From NCBI RefSeq assembly GCF_014203425.1, contig NZ_JACHJC010000001.1, forward strand, positions 7,023,501 through 7,087,500: a stretch of 64,000 bases of DNA, written 5' to 3'. The number at the start of each line of letters is the position of its first letter. Position 1 is the stretch's first letter. This DNA comes from Micromonospora echinospora (lineage in GTDB: Bacteria > Actinomycetota > Actinomycetes > Mycobacteriales > Micromonosporaceae). Position numbers and translations under genes: made by a program. Below, in pieces: positions 17,655 to 25,843 of this stretch. The notes beneath the pieces were generated by a model. It did not search any database, was not told the origin of the DNA, and saw only the letters and a list, made by a program, of their open reading frames with translations.

Positions 17655-18542
17655 TTACCCGTTCAGGAACTCCGAGACGCGCCCCCGCAGGTCGGCGCGT
17701 TCGGTCCAGAGCACGCCGGGCCGGTCGTACACGTGCAGTGTGGCGTTGGGCAGCGCGGCGGCCAGCCGTTCGGCGACGGCGACCGGGTGCAGGTCGTCGT
17801 CGGCGGCGGCGATGACCAGCGCCGGCGCGGTGACCGCGGCGAGCGACCCGGCGTCGTCGAGCGGGGCCTGCCCGGGCAGGTCGGCCAGACCCGGCGCGAG
17901 CCCGTCGCGCAGCAACTGGTCGAGCCGCTGCCGCAGATAGGCCCAGCCGGCGGGCGTGTTGCGCACCGACGGCGGCAGTTCCAGCGACACCACGTCGGCG
18001 AGCGCCGAGGCGTCACCCTCGGCCACCGCGTCGAGCAGGCCGGTGAGCCGGGCCCGCGCCACCTCGCCACGCGGCGTGTCCAGCACGGCGGGCAGGAAGA
18101 AGACGAGCCGCTCGAAGCGTTCCGGGCTCTCCGCGAGCAGCCGGCAGAGCGCGCCCGCTCCGAGGCTGGCACCGAACGCCCTGGTCGCGCCGCCCAGGTC
18201 CGAGATCGCACGCAGGTCACGAGCGAGATCCAGATAGCTCCACGGGCCGGGCGGGGAGTCGGAGCGGCCGTGCCCACGGAACTGGAAGAAGATGCGCCGA
18301 CCGGCGACGCCGCTGCCGAACGGACGGGTGGTGGCGATGCCGTTGCCCAGCCCGTGCGCGAACACGGTGACCGGCTCACCGGTGCCGGTGACCAGGCGCT
18401 CCAGGCTCACGCCGTGCGGCGTCGCGACCAGCTCCGTCTCCGGCTCCGGCAGCGCGGGCCGCCCGGTCCGGGGCGCGCCGGGACCCGGCCCCCAGGTGCG
18501 GGGACCGCCGTCCGGCGGCGGGGGCCAGCGGAAACCTCTCAC
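17655..18542 (-). CDS. alpha/beta hydrolase
   Basis: A 295-residue alpha/beta hydrolase. The oxyanion region is FAHGLGNG, the nucleophile elbow is FGASLGAG, and the acid Asp is in IAAADDDLHPVA. The expected C-terminal catalytic His is not obvious: after the last strand the sequence reads YDRPGVLWTERADLRG, with no His. The first 35 residues are Pro/Gly-rich. It starts inside the DUF2516 stop (GTGA overlap), so translation is coupled. Substrate unknown, and activity is uncertain because of the missing His. Confidence 0.8.
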   Translation of the reverse strand: MRGFRWPPPPDGGPRTWGPGPGAPRTGRPALPEPETELVATPHGVSLERLVTGTGEPVTVFAHGLGNGIATTRPFGSGVAGRRIFFQFRGHGRSDSPPGPWSYLDLARDLRAISDLGGATRAFGASLGAGALCRLLAESPERFERLVFFLPAVLDTPRGEVARARLTGLLDAVAEGDASALADVVSLELPPSVRNTPAGWAYLRQRLDQLLRDGLAPGLADLPGQAPLDDAGSLAAVTAPALVIAAADDDLHPVAVAERLAAALPNATLHVYDRPGVLWTERADLRGRVSEFLNG

Positions 18543-18853
18543 CAGGACCCTCGGCCGTCGTGCAGGTCCCGCAGGCCGGGCCGCACGTCGAGCAGGTAGA
18601 TGAGACCGGCCGCGATGCCGATCAGTCCGAAGAGGCTGATCGGGCCGAAGCCGAGCAGGGTCAACAGCAGGCAGACCGCCAGGATGGCGACCCAGCCGCC
18701 CTTGGGCAGCGTGCCGATCGCGGCGAATCCGTCGCCGCGCTGGGTGACCGCGTGCACCAGCGCCACTCCCTGAACGACCAGGGCGAAGACGAGCAGGATC
18801 AGCTGGATCACGTCTTGGACTGCGAACGCGAAAATCGGCGCGGCGATGGCCAT
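18539..18853 (-). CDS. DUF2516 family membrane protein
   Basis: A 104-residue protein with three hydrophobic segments (DVIQLILLVFALVVQGVAL, WVAILAVCLLLTLLGF, FGLIGIAAGLIYLLDV), matching the actinobacterial DUF2516 family. The LLDVRPGLR ending is typical. TAAGCT ends 7 nt before the ATG, a leaderless promoter. It sits next to the HBHA-like gene as Rv0476 does next to hbhA in M. tuberculosis. No function is known. Confidence 0.88.
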   Translation of the reverse strand: MAIAAPIFAFAVQDVIQLILLVFALVVQGVALVHAVTQRGDGFAAIGTLPKGGWVAILAVCLLLTLLGFGPISLFGLIGIAAGLIYLLDVRPGLRDLHDGRGSW

Positions 18854-18925
18854 GGGGGCAAGCTTATGCCGAGACCCCGGAAACGTCCGACAAGACGTTG
18901 TCCGGGGTCCCGCTGGTGCGACGGA

Positions 18926-19681
18926 TCACTCGGCGGCCGGGCGGGTCCGCTTCGTGGCCTTCGGCAGCTTCGCCGACGGGGTGGCCGGCTTGGCGGCCTT
19001 GGTCGCGGTCGCCTTGGTGGCGCGGGTGCGCTTCACCGCGGCCGGCTTGGCGGCCACCGCCTCGGCCACCTCGGCCGGGCTGGGCACGTCAGTCGTCACG
19101 GCGGCGGCCTTCGGGGCGGCGTCGGTCTTCGGGGTTTCGGCGGCCTTCGGGGCCACGTCGATTCCGACGGCCTCGGTGGCCGCGATGTCGGCGTTCACCG
19201 TGTCGGCGGCCTCCAGCACACCGGCGCCGACGACGCGCTCACCGCGGGCGACCAGCTCGGCGTACGCGGCCATGGCGCGCTCCTGCGCGGCGTGCGCACC
19301 GGCCACCACCACGGCGGCGTTGCGGGTGGCGGCCTCGCGGAGCTTGTCCAGGTTGGTGGCGTCCCGGAGCTTCTCCAGGTTGGCGGCCTCGCGCAGCTTC
19401 TCCAGGTTGGCCGCCTCGCGGAGCTGGTCGAGGTCGGTGGCGACGGCCCGCTCGCGCAGCCCGGTGGCGGTCTGGTTGGCGGTCTTCAGCGTCTCGGTGG
19501 CCTTCTGGCGCAGCTCGAAACCGGTGACGACGGCCTTGCCGCCGAGGTCGGCGACGACCCGGGTGCCGAGGCCGCTGACCACCGTCGGCAGCTTGCGCAG
19601 CTGCTCCAGGGCCAGCTCACCGGCGCCGGCGGCGGCGTAGAGGGGTGCGGGAATGCGGTTGGTCTTCGGCTGGGTGGTCAT
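18926..19681 (-). CDS. HBHA-like heparin-binding hemagglutinin homologue
   Basis: A 251-residue Ala/Lys-rich protein. The first 80 residues resemble mycobacterial HBHA (PAPLYAAAGAGELALEQLR, then DLGGKAVVTGFELRQKA). A coiled-coil stretch at about 83-118 consists of four 9-residue repeats (NLEKLREAA type). The last 60 residues are a disordered Lys/Ala/Pro/Thr tail (KRTRATKATATKAAKPA), the type of tail that binds heparan sulfate in HBHA. In M. tuberculosis HBHA is a surface adhesin; in a soil actinomycete a role in cell-surface or lipid-body binding is more likely, by inference. The start overlaps the XRE regulator stop (ATGA). Confidence 0.82.
   Translation of the reverse strand: MTTQPKTNRIPAPLYAAAGAGELALEQLRKLPTVVSGLGTRVVADLGGKAVVTGFELRQKATETLKTANQTATGLRERAVATDLDQLREAANLEKLREAANLEKLRDATNLDKLREAATRNAAVVVAGAHAAQERAMAAYAELVARGERVVGAGVLEAADTVNADIAATEAVGIDVAPKAAETPKTDAAPKAAAVTTDVPSPAEVAEAVAAKPAAVKRTRATKATATKAAKPATPSAKLPKATKRTRPAAE
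19328..19435 (-). repeat. 27-bp tandem repeat in the HBHA-like gene
   Basis: Four copies of a 27-bp unit encode DLDQLREAA, NLEKLREAA, NLEKLRDAT and NLDKLREAA. The period of nine residues differs from a heptad and would give an amphipathic helix with a slow twist. Slippage could alter the copy number. Confidence 0.85.
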
Positions 19682-20295
19682 GACTGCTCCTCCTCGGCCG
19701 CACCGGCGGCCTTCTGGGCCGCCCGGCGGGCGGTCGTGTGCTCAGGGGCGGCGGTGGTCGGCGCGGGCGCGGCGCCCGCTTCGGTGACGGCTACCGATTC
19801 GAGGACCGCCTCGGTCGGTGTGCCCTCCGGCGTGACGGGACCGGTAGCTGCAGCGGTGACGGTCGCCGGAGCCTCGGGCGCGGTGGCCGGCTCCGTCGGG
19901 GCGGCCGTCTCGGCCGTTTCCGTCGTCGCGGCTACCTCGGTCGCCTCGGCCAGGCGCGCGTTCTCGCGCCGGAACGTCTCGTAGATCTGGGTGAGCGACT
20001 GCTTCTGGGCCATGGTCAGCTCGGGATCGACAGCGATCGCCGCGAGCACGCCCTGGCCCTCCTTGTCGTCCAGCAGCCCGGCCCGCAGGTACATCGCCGG
20101 GGTGGAGACGCGCAGCGCGCTCGCGAGCTGCTGGAGCACCTCGGCGCTCGGCTTGCGCAGCCCTCGCTCGATCTGGCTCAGGTAGGGATTGCTGACACCC
20201 GCCTGCTCGGCGAGCTGGCGCAGTGAGATCTTCGCGTTGCGCCGCAGGTCGCGAATGAACCCGCCGACATCGGGAAGGTCCTTGCTGGTGGCCAT
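19678..20295 (-). CDS. XRE family transcriptional regulator
   Basis: A 205-residue protein. The HTH is at about residues 12-70 (ISLRQLAEQAGVSNPYLSQIE), followed by a short helical region (AIAVDPELTMAQKQSLTQIYE) and a 90-residue Ala/Thr/Pro/Glu tail of low complexity. It corresponds by position and domain to Rv0474, which precedes hbhA in M. tuberculosis. TAGCGT ends 6 nt before the ATG (leaderless). An inverted repeat with GCTAAC half-sites lies just upstream and suggests autoregulation. It overlaps the HBHA-like gene by 4 bp, so the two are co-expressed. Confidence 0.9.
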   Translation of the reverse strand: MATSKDLPDVGGFIRDLRRNAKISLRQLAEQAGVSNPYLSQIERGLRKPSAEVLQQLASALRVSTPAMYLRAGLLDDKEGQGVLAAIAVDPELTMAQKQSLTQIYETFRRENARLAEATEVAATTETAETAAPTEPATAPEAPATVTAAATGPVTPEGTPTEAVLESVAVTEAGAAPAPTTAAPEHTTARRAAQKAAGAAEEEQS

Positions 20296-20316
20296 GACTC
20301 AACGCTAGCTCGGGCT

Positions 20317-20353
20317 GCTAACTCCTGCAAGCAAAACGCTAACCAGAGTTAGC
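20317..20353. promoter_or_regulatory. probable XRE operator
   Basis: A perfect 6-4-6 palindrome GCTAAC-CAGA-GTTAGC occupies 20338-20353, and a further half-site GCTAACTC lies at 20317-20324, inverted relative to GAGTTAGC at 20346-20353. It covers roughly -22 to -58 of the XRE promoter, between that gene and the divergent hydrolase, so it could control both. Confidence 0.65.
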
Positions 20354-20407
20354 AGGGTCACCAATGGCGGTTGCGGAGCCCATGTCCGGTCCGTACCGTT
20401 CTTCCCC

Positions 20408-21211
20408 GTGACCAAGATCGAGATCAACGGCGCGCGGCTCGCGTACGACGAGAGCGGCACCGGCACCGGCACCGCAGTGGTGCTGCTGCACGCCGGCATC
20501 GCCGACCGGCGGATGTGGCGCGGGCAGATCCCCGCGCTCGCGCAACGGCACCGGGTCATCGCGCTGGACCTGCGCGGCTACGGCGAGTCGGAGCTGCCGC
20601 CCACGCCGTTCACCCACCACGACGACGTGATCGGGCTGCTCGACGCGCTGAGCATCGAGCAGGCCGCGCTCGTCGGCTGCTCGTTCGGCGGCCGGGTCGC
20701 GGTGGACGCCGCGCTCGCCCACCCGGAGCGGATCTCGGCGCTGGCGCTCTTCGGCGCGCCGGTCTCCGGCAACGAGTGGTCCGAGGAAACCGAGCAGCTC
20801 TGGGAGGAACTGGTCGGCGACGTGGACCCGGAGGACTTCGCCGCCACTGCCGCCGGGGAGGTGCGGTTCTGGGTGGTCGGCCCGACCCGCCGCCCGGAGG
20901 ACGTCGACCCGGAACTGATCCGGTTCGCCGAGGAGATGGACCGCCGGGCGCTCGCCGCCGAGCAGGCGCTGAGCGCGATCGACGTCGGCGAGCTGGACCC
21001 GCCGGCGATCGACCGGCTGGGCGAGCTGCGCGTACCGGTGCTGGTCGGCACCGGCGCCGACGACCTGGCCGACATCCGCCGCCTGGCCGACCGCATCGCC
21101 GACGAGGCCCCGCGAGGTGTACGCCTCCCCGACGTCCCCGACGCGGCGCACCTGCTCCCCCTGGAGCGCCCCACCGAGGTCAACCCCGCCCTCCTGTCCT
21201 TCCTCCCCTGA
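20408..21211 (+). CDS. alpha/beta hydrolase
   Basis: A 267-residue alpha/beta hydrolase of the peroxidase/lactonase-like group. It has LLHAGIADRRMW (oxyanion loop), RGYGESELP, the nucleophile elbow GCSFGG, the acid in GTGADDLADI and the catalytic His in VPDAAHLLPLERP. It is cytosolic and the substrate is unknown. GTG at 20408 follows TACCGT by 8 nt. Divergent from the XRE gene; convergent with asparaginase across repeat A3. Confidence 0.88.
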   Translation: MTKIEINGARLAYDESGTGTGTAVVLLHAGIADRRMWRGQIPALAQRHRVIALDLRGYGESELPPTPFTHHDDVIGLLDALSIEQAALVGCSFGGRVAVDAALAHPERISALALFGAPVSGNEWSEETEQLWEELVGDVDPEDFAATAAGEVRFWVVGPTRRPEDVDPELIRFAEEMDRRALAAEQALSAIDVGELDPPAIDRLGELRVPVLVGTGADDLADIRRLADRIADEAPRGVRLPDVPDAAHLLPLERPTEVNPALLSFLP

Positions 21212-21230
21212 CCTCTCGCACTCCAACCCC

Positions 21231-21305
21231 CGGCGATCTTGCACTCGCTACCCCGACAAACAGGGCGTTACGGGCACACCTGGGGCCGAAGGTGCAAGAT
21301 CGCCG
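21231..21305. repeat. hairpin repeat A3
   Basis: A 75-bp element with perfect 14-bp arms, CGGCGATCTTGCAC and GTGCAAGATCGCCG. The left flank is C-rich and the right flank G-rich, ending at the TAA stop of the asparaginase gene. It has the same length as A2 and nearly the same arms, with a different loop. It fills the gap between two convergent genes. Confidence 0.9.
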
Positions 21306-21329
21306 AGCCAGGGCGGGGCAGCGTGGGGG

Positions 21330-22289
21330 TTACCAGAGAGGGCGGGTTGCGCCTACGGGGAGGCCGCCGCCCAGCACGGGGGTTTCGGCGTACTCGGTGA
21401 GGATCGGCGCGCGGACGTCCAGGCGGGACAGCGCCGAGGCGAGGACGGGCATGCGGGCCCTGGCCGCGCCGTCATCGATCTTCAGGGCGACCCCGCCGAC
21501 CCCCGGGACCGCCGCCGCGATCACGCCCTCCGCGCCGACCTTGGCGAGCAGGCCGGGTACGCCGCGCATCAGCCGCGTGTCCTCGGCCTGGGTGCCGCCG
21601 ACCAGCTCCGGGTACGTCCGCATCGCGTCCGCCACGGTCCGCTCGACGGTGCCCGGCTCGGCGTCGACCAGCCGCAGGAACGCTCGCGCCAGCCCGGTGA
21701 GCGAGACGGCCAGCACCGGCGCGCCACAGCCGTCCACCCCGACCGCCGCCGCCCGTTCCCCGGTGAACTCCTCGATCGTGGCGGCCAGTCGCTGCTGCAG
21801 CGGGTGCTCGGGCCGCCAGTAGCCGTCCAGCGGCCAGCCGGCGGCCAGGCAGGTGCGCAGCATGCCGGCGTGCTTGCCGGAGCAGTTCATCAGCACCCGG
21901 GCGGGACCTCCGCCGGCCCGCAGCACCGCCTCGCGGGCGGCCTCGCCGACCGGCAGGTCCGGCGGGCAGTGCAGCGCGTCCCCGGTCAGCCCGGCGTCGC
22001 GCAGCAGCGCGGTCACCCGCTCGATGTGGAACTCCTCACCGGCGTGACTGGCCGCGACCAGCGCCACGTCGGCGGGGTCGGTGAGCGGCAGACCGGCCCG
22101 CAGCATCCCGATCGCCTGCATCGGCTTGTTGGACGAGCGGGGGAAGATCGGCGAGGTGACGTCTCCGGCCCCGGCGACAGGCGCACCGGCGGCGTCGAGC
22201 ACCACCACGGAACCCCGGTGGACGCCCTCCACGAAGCCGGACCGGACCACCTCGGCGAGCGGCACGCCGCCCTCGTACGTCTTTCCCAC
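21330..22289 (-). CDS. asparaginase (COG4448 family)
   Basis: A 319-residue enzyme of the asparaginase family distinct from the classical AnsA/AnsB fold. Signatures are SSNKPMQAIGMLRAG near residue 53, SHAGEEFHIERV near 81 and NCSGKHAGMLRTCLA near 139. It hydrolyses L-asparagine to aspartate and ammonia; no signal peptide, so it is cytosolic. GTG at 22289 is supported by TACCGT ending 7 nt before it. Monocistronic by spacing; the stop abuts repeat A3. Confidence 0.9.
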   Translation of the reverse strand: MGKTYEGGVPLAEVVRSGFVEGVHRGSVVVLDAAGAPVAGAGDVTSPIFPRSSNKPMQAIGMLRAGLPLTDPADVALVAASHAGEEFHIERVTALLRDAGLTGDALHCPPDLPVGEAAREAVLRAGGGPARVLMNCSGKHAGMLRTCLAAGWPLDGYWRPEHPLQQRLAATIEEFTGERAAAVGVDGCGAPVLAVSLTGLARAFLRLVDAEPGTVERTVADAMRTYPELVGGTQAEDTRLMRGVPGLLAKVGAEGVIAAAVPGVGGVALKIDDGAARARMPVLASALSRLDVRAPILTEYAETPVLGGGLPVGATRPLW

Positions 22290-22383
22290 GTTATGGACGG
22301 TACCGATGGGGCGGACCCGGTAGGCGGCGGGGTGACCTGCGACGTCGTCCGGGGCCGTACATGGCTGCCGGCCGGTGCGCCGC

Positions 22384-23226
22384 TTACCGGGCGGCAGTCG
22401 GAAGCCCGAGCAGCGTACGGGCCTCGGCGGTGCTCAGCGGGGGCCGCTGGGCGAGTTGGGCGAAGCCGACCGCCCGCGCGACGAGCTGCATGTTGGACTC
22501 CACCGGGCGCCCCTTGGCGTACGTGACCGTGTCCTCCATGCCGACGCGCAGGTGACCGCCGGTCGACAGCGCGGCCATCATCACCGGGATCGTGCTGCGC
22601 CCGATGCCGGTGGCCGAGAACGTGGTGCCCTCCGGCAGGTCGCGCAGCATCTGCTGGGCCGCCACCAGGGTCGCCGTGGTGCCCGGCATGCCGCCCGGCA
22701 CACCCATCACGAAGTCGACGTGCACGTGCCCGCCGTGCGGCAGGCCGTACTTGCCGAGCAGCCGTTGCAACGCGGTGAGGTGGCCCAGGTCGAAGATTTC
22801 GTACTCGGGGACGACGCCCCGCTCCTGCATCCGGGTGTGCAGGTCGACGATGAACTCCCACCGGTTGAGGAACACGTCGTCACCGAAGTTGACGGTGCCC
22901 ATGGTGCAGGAGGCCATGTCCGGCCCGGCGTCGAGCACGGCGAGCCGGGCGGACTCCGGGTCGGTCACCGCGCCGCCGGAGGAGAGCTGCACGATCAGGT
23001 CGGTGTTCTCCCGCAGCGCCGCCACGGTGGCCCGCAGCCGCCCCTGGTCGAGCGTGGGCCGCGCGTCGTCGTCGCGGATGTGGACGTGGATCACGGCGGC
23101 GCCCAGCGCCTCGCACTCCTTGGCGGTCAGCAGCAGCTCGTCGAGCGTGACCGGCAGCGCCGGCACCTCCGCCTTCGCCGACTCCGCGCCGGTGGGGGCA
23201 ACCGTGATCAACGTCCCTGTCGTCAT
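22384..23226 (-). CDS. beta-keto acid cleavage enzyme (BKACE/Kce family)
   Basis: A 280-residue zinc TIM-barrel enzyme of the 3-keto-5-aminohexanoate cleavage (DUF849) family, which splits a beta-keto acid with acetyl-CoA. Zinc ligands are in HVHIRDDDARP (about residues 48-58) and GGHVHVDF (about 200). The catalytic Glu/Asp region GTVNFGDDVFLN is present. No lysine-fermentation genes are near, so the true keto acid is unknown. TAGGAT ends 7 nt before the ATG (leaderless). Confidence 0.88.
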   Translation of the reverse strand: MTTGTLITVAPTGAESAKAEVPALPVTLDELLLTAKECEALGAAVIHVHIRDDDARPTLDQGRLRATVAALRENTDLIVQLSSGGAVTDPESARLAVLDAGPDMASCTMGTVNFGDDVFLNRWEFIVDLHTRMQERGVVPEYEIFDLGHLTALQRLLGKYGLPHGGHVHVDFVMGVPGGMPGTTATLVAAQQMLRDLPEGTTFSATGIGRSTIPVMMAALSTGGHLRVGMEDTVTYAKGRPVESNMQLVARAVGFAQLAQRPPLSTAEARTLLGLPTAAR

Positions 23227-23288
23227 GCCCCGGATCCTAGACCGGCGCCCGGCGCCGGGTCGACCGGAGGATTTCCGGCGTGAGCGGC

Positions 23289-23342
23289 GTTAAGAAGGGA
23301 CCCTTCCTCTACCGGAGGCGTTAAAAGGGGGCCCTTCCTTAC
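23289..23342 (-). repeat. GGGCCC repeat B2
   Basis: A 54-bp copy of the B family in inverse orientation. Read on the minus strand it begins GTAAGGAAGGGCCCCCT and ends CTTCTTAAC. Its TAA is the stop codon of the ygfZ gene, exactly as in copy B1 with the LacI gene. Confidence 0.9.
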
Positions 23343-24457
23343 ACGTCGACGGCGGCGGCGGTTTCGCCGACCAGCAGGCGGGCGTCGTCGGGCGTGTTGC
23401 GCTTCAGCACCGCCAGCGCGACCTGGCCCAGCTCGTAGTGCTGCACGGCGGTGCCCACGAATCCGACGGTCCGTCCGTCGAGCGTCACCGGCGTACCGGC
23501 GGCCGGCGGCTGGTCGCTCATCACGCCGTCCAGGTGCAGCAGGACGAGCCGGCGCGGTGGCTTGCCCAGGTTGTGCACCCGGGCCACTGTCTCCTGCCCC
23601 CGGTAGCAGCCCTTGTCGAGGTGCACGGCCGGGGCGATCAGGTCCACCTCGGCGGGGATCGTGCGGTGGTCGGTGTCCACCCCGGCCCGCACCTGCTTGG
23701 CGGCCACCCGGGTCGCCTCGTACGCCCACAGCCCGGCCACCGGCACCCCGGCGCCGCGCAGTTCGGCGACCACTCCGTCCATGGCCGCGCGGGGTACCAG
23801 CAGGTCGACGCCGAGCGCCACCCGGCGGGCCCAGCCGCCGATCGGCAGCGGCTTGACGTCGTACACCACTGAGGGCCGCGCGGGCAGCTCGCCGGAGCGG
23901 AACTTCGGACCCGGCACCGCGACCACGTCGGGGGCGGCCAGCCCGGTCACGCCGAGCGTGTCGAGCGTGTCGAGCGCGCCGGGCGCGTCCGGCCCGACCA
24001 GCGACAGCAGCGCGTACTCGGCGGTGGCGTCGCGCGGGTCGACCTTGCTGAAGAACCGCATCTTCTCCAGGTACGACAGCAGGCCGCCGGTCATCCCCGG
24101 CTCGGTGTCCAGCCAGGTGGTCTCGCCGTCGTCGGCGACCATCGCGTGCTGTTCGACGTGCCCGTGCGGCGAGAGCACCAGCAGCTCGGTGCCCTGCCAC
24201 GGAGCCAGCGCGGCCAGATGCTGGCTGGTCAGCGTGTGCAGCCAGCTGATCCGCTCCTCGCCCGGCACGGCGACCACGCCCCGGTGCGAGCGGTCGACCA
24301 GCCCCACGCCGGTGGCCAGGAGCCGCTGCTCGCGCATCGGGTCGCCGTAGTGCGCGGCCACCGGGCCGACACCGGCCGCGCGGTGGGCCGGTTCGGGCTG
24401 GTCGCGGGTCTGGTCGTCGATGGCGTCGGTGGTCACCGCTCCGGCGATGTCGATCAT
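23339..24457 (-). CDS. ygfZ: folate-binding protein YgfZ
   Basis: A 372-residue GcvT-like tetrahydrofolate-binding protein that assists Fe-S cluster assembly or repair. The defining motif KGCYRGQETVARVHN, with the conserved Cys, is near residue 282. The N-terminal half (VGLVDRSHRGVVAVPGEERISWL) and the RLVLLHLDG barrel strand fit the family. ATG at 24457 overlaps the Fur stop (ATGA) and has GGGGAA upstream, so it is coupled to fur. A longer frame to 24610 only runs inside the fur gene. Linkage of Fe-S repair to a Fur regulator is functionally sensible. Confidence 0.93.
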   Translation of the reverse strand: MIDIAGAVTTDAIDDQTRDQPEPAHRAAGVGPVAAHYGDPMREQRLLATGVGLVDRSHRGVVAVPGEERISWLHTLTSQHLAALAPWQGTELLVLSPHGHVEQHAMVADDGETTWLDTEPGMTGGLLSYLEKMRFFSKVDPRDATAEYALLSLVGPDAPGALDTLDTLGVTGLAAPDVVAVPGPKFRSGELPARPSVVYDVKPLPIGGWARRVALGVDLLVPRAAMDGVVAELRGAGVPVAGLWAYEATRVAAKQVRAGVDTDHRTIPAEVDLIAPAVHLDKGCYRGQETVARVHNLGKPPRRLVLLHLDGVMSDQPPAAGTPVTLDGRTVGFVGTAVQHYELGQVALAVLKRNTPDDARLLVGETAAAVDV

Positions 24458-24885
24458 GTGCGTTCCCCGTTCTGTGCGCAGCGGCCGCAGACTCCGAAGA
24501 GCGCGACGTGCCCGATGTCGACCTGGAACCCGCGCTGGTCGGCCAGCTGGTCGGCGAGCGGGCGGAGCATCTCGGGTGAGATCTCGTCGATCGCTCCGCA
24601 CTCCCGGCACACCAGGTGCACGTGCTGGTGCTCGCCGGCCGCGTGGTAGGTCGGCGAACCGTGCGACAGGTGCGTGTGCGTGACCAGACCGAGCCGTTCC
24701 AGCAGCTCCAGGGTGCGGTAGATGGTGGTGATGTTGACGCCGGCCGCTACCTCACGGACCGCCGTGTGCACCTGCTCCGGGGTGGCGTGCCCGAGGTCGA
24801 GGACGGCCTGGAGCACGAGCTGCCGCTGCGCTGTCAGCCGCAGCCCGCGCGCGCGGAGCATTTCCGCGAGGGAGGATTCGGACAC
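24454..24885 (-). CDS. Fur family transcriptional regulator
   Basis: A 143-residue metal-dependent repressor. The winged HTH spans about residues 10-75 (RLTAQRQLVLQAVLDL, NITTIYRTLELLERLGLV). The metal-binding stretch HQHVHLVCRECG is at 86-97, with structural zinc cysteines 93, 96, 133 and 136 (CGRC). Whether it senses iron, zinc or peroxide cannot be decided from the residues. TATGAT ends 6 nt before GTG 24885 (leaderless). It is divergent from pabC, 67 bp apart, and overlaps ygfZ by 4 bp. Confidence 0.92.
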   Translation of the reverse strand: MSESSLAEMLRARGLRLTAQRQLVLQAVLDLGHATPEQVHTAVREVAAGVNITTIYRTLELLERLGLVTHTHLSHGSPTYHAAGEHQHVHLVCRECGAIDEISPEMLRPLADQLADQRGFQVDIGHVALFGVCGRCAQNGERT

Positions 24886-24952
24886 CCTTCGATCATAGTT
24901 CGGCCGCCGCGCCGGTCCGTGCGCCGCCGGGGTACGCCACTACGCTGCGGCC

Positions 24953-25843
24953 GTGGAGGCGACGCGGGTGGCGGTGCTCGGCCGAGGGCTCGTGCCGGCC
25001 GGTGAGCCGGTGCTGCGCGGCGACGACCGGGGTGTGCTGCACGGCGACGGCCTGTTCGAGACGCTGCACCTGCGCGACGGGGGCCCCTGGCTGCTGGCGC
25101 CGCACCTGGCCCGGCTGCGGGCCGGCGCGGCGGCGATCGGCCTGCCGCTGCCCCCGGACGGCGCGCTCGTCGAGTTGCTGGACGCGGTCCGCGCCGGCTG
25201 GCCGCCGGAGACCGAGGGCGCGCTGCGGCTGGTCTGCACCCGGGGGCCGGAGGGCGGCGGGCCGGCCACGGTGTACGCCACGCTGGGCGAGGTGCCCGCC
25301 GTGGTCCGGCTGGCCCGGCGGACCGGGGTGACGGTGGCCACGCTGCCGCTCGGGGTGGCCGCCCGGGCCCGCCCCGAGCTGGGGTGGCTGCCCAGCGGCG
25401 TGAAGTCCACCTCGTACGCGCTGAGCACCGCCGCCCGGCGGTGGGCGCAACGTTCCGGGGTGGACGACGTGCTCTGGGTCTCGACGGACGGCTACGTGCT
25501 GGAGGGGCCCACCGCCAACGTGGTGTGGCTGCGCGGCGGGACCCTCTCGACGGTGCCGGCGGCGGAGACCGGCGTCCTGCCCGGCGTGACCGCCCGCCAC
25601 CTGCTGGAACGGGCCGGCGAGCTGGGCCTCGCGGCGGCCGAGCACCTGCCCACCGTGCCCGACCTGCACGAGGCCGAGGCGATCTGGCTGACCAGCTCCC
25701 TACGCGGCCCGGCGGAGGTCCGGACCCTGGACGGCACTCCCCGCCCGAGTTCCCCCCTGACCCCCCGCGTCCAGGCCCTCCTGAACTTCCCCCGCAGGGT
25801 CAGCCGGCTACCCGGGTCAGGCGGGCGGACAGGTGCGGGGTGA
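24953..25843 (+). CDS. pabC: class IV aminotransferase, 4-amino-4-deoxychorismate lyase-like
   Basis: A 296-residue fold-type IV PLP protein. The Schiff-base lysine is in SGVKSTSYALSTAARR (about Lys151), with HGDGLFETLHLRDG near the N-terminus and EGPTANVVWLRGG plus TGVLPGVTARHLLE for the phosphate cup. The pattern fits aminodeoxychorismate lyase of folate synthesis better than branched-chain aminotransferase, though D-amino-acid transaminase is not excluded. GTG at 24953 follows TACGCT by 6 nt. Its 3' end overlaps the convergent nitrobindin gene by 44 bp. Confidence 0.82.
   Translation: MEATRVAVLGRGLVPAGEPVLRGDDRGVLHGDGLFETLHLRDGGPWLLAPHLARLRAGAAAIGLPLPPDGALVELLDAVRAGWPPETEGALRLVCTRGPEGGGPATVYATLGEVPAVVRLARRTGVTVATLPLGVAARARPELGWLPSGVKSTSYALSTAARRWAQRSGVDDVLWVSTDGYVLEGPTANVVWLRGGTLSTVPAAETGVLPGVTARHLLERAGELGLAAAEHLPTVPDLHEAEAIWLTSSLRGPAEVRTLDGTPRPSSPLTPRVQALLNFPRRVSRLPGSGGRTGAG

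Noticed and set aside
18560..19984. A 474-codon frame antisense to DUF2516 and the HBHA-like gene
   Set aside because: Low-complexity Gly/Arg/Leu sequence; the opposite-strand genes have conserved synteny and coupling.
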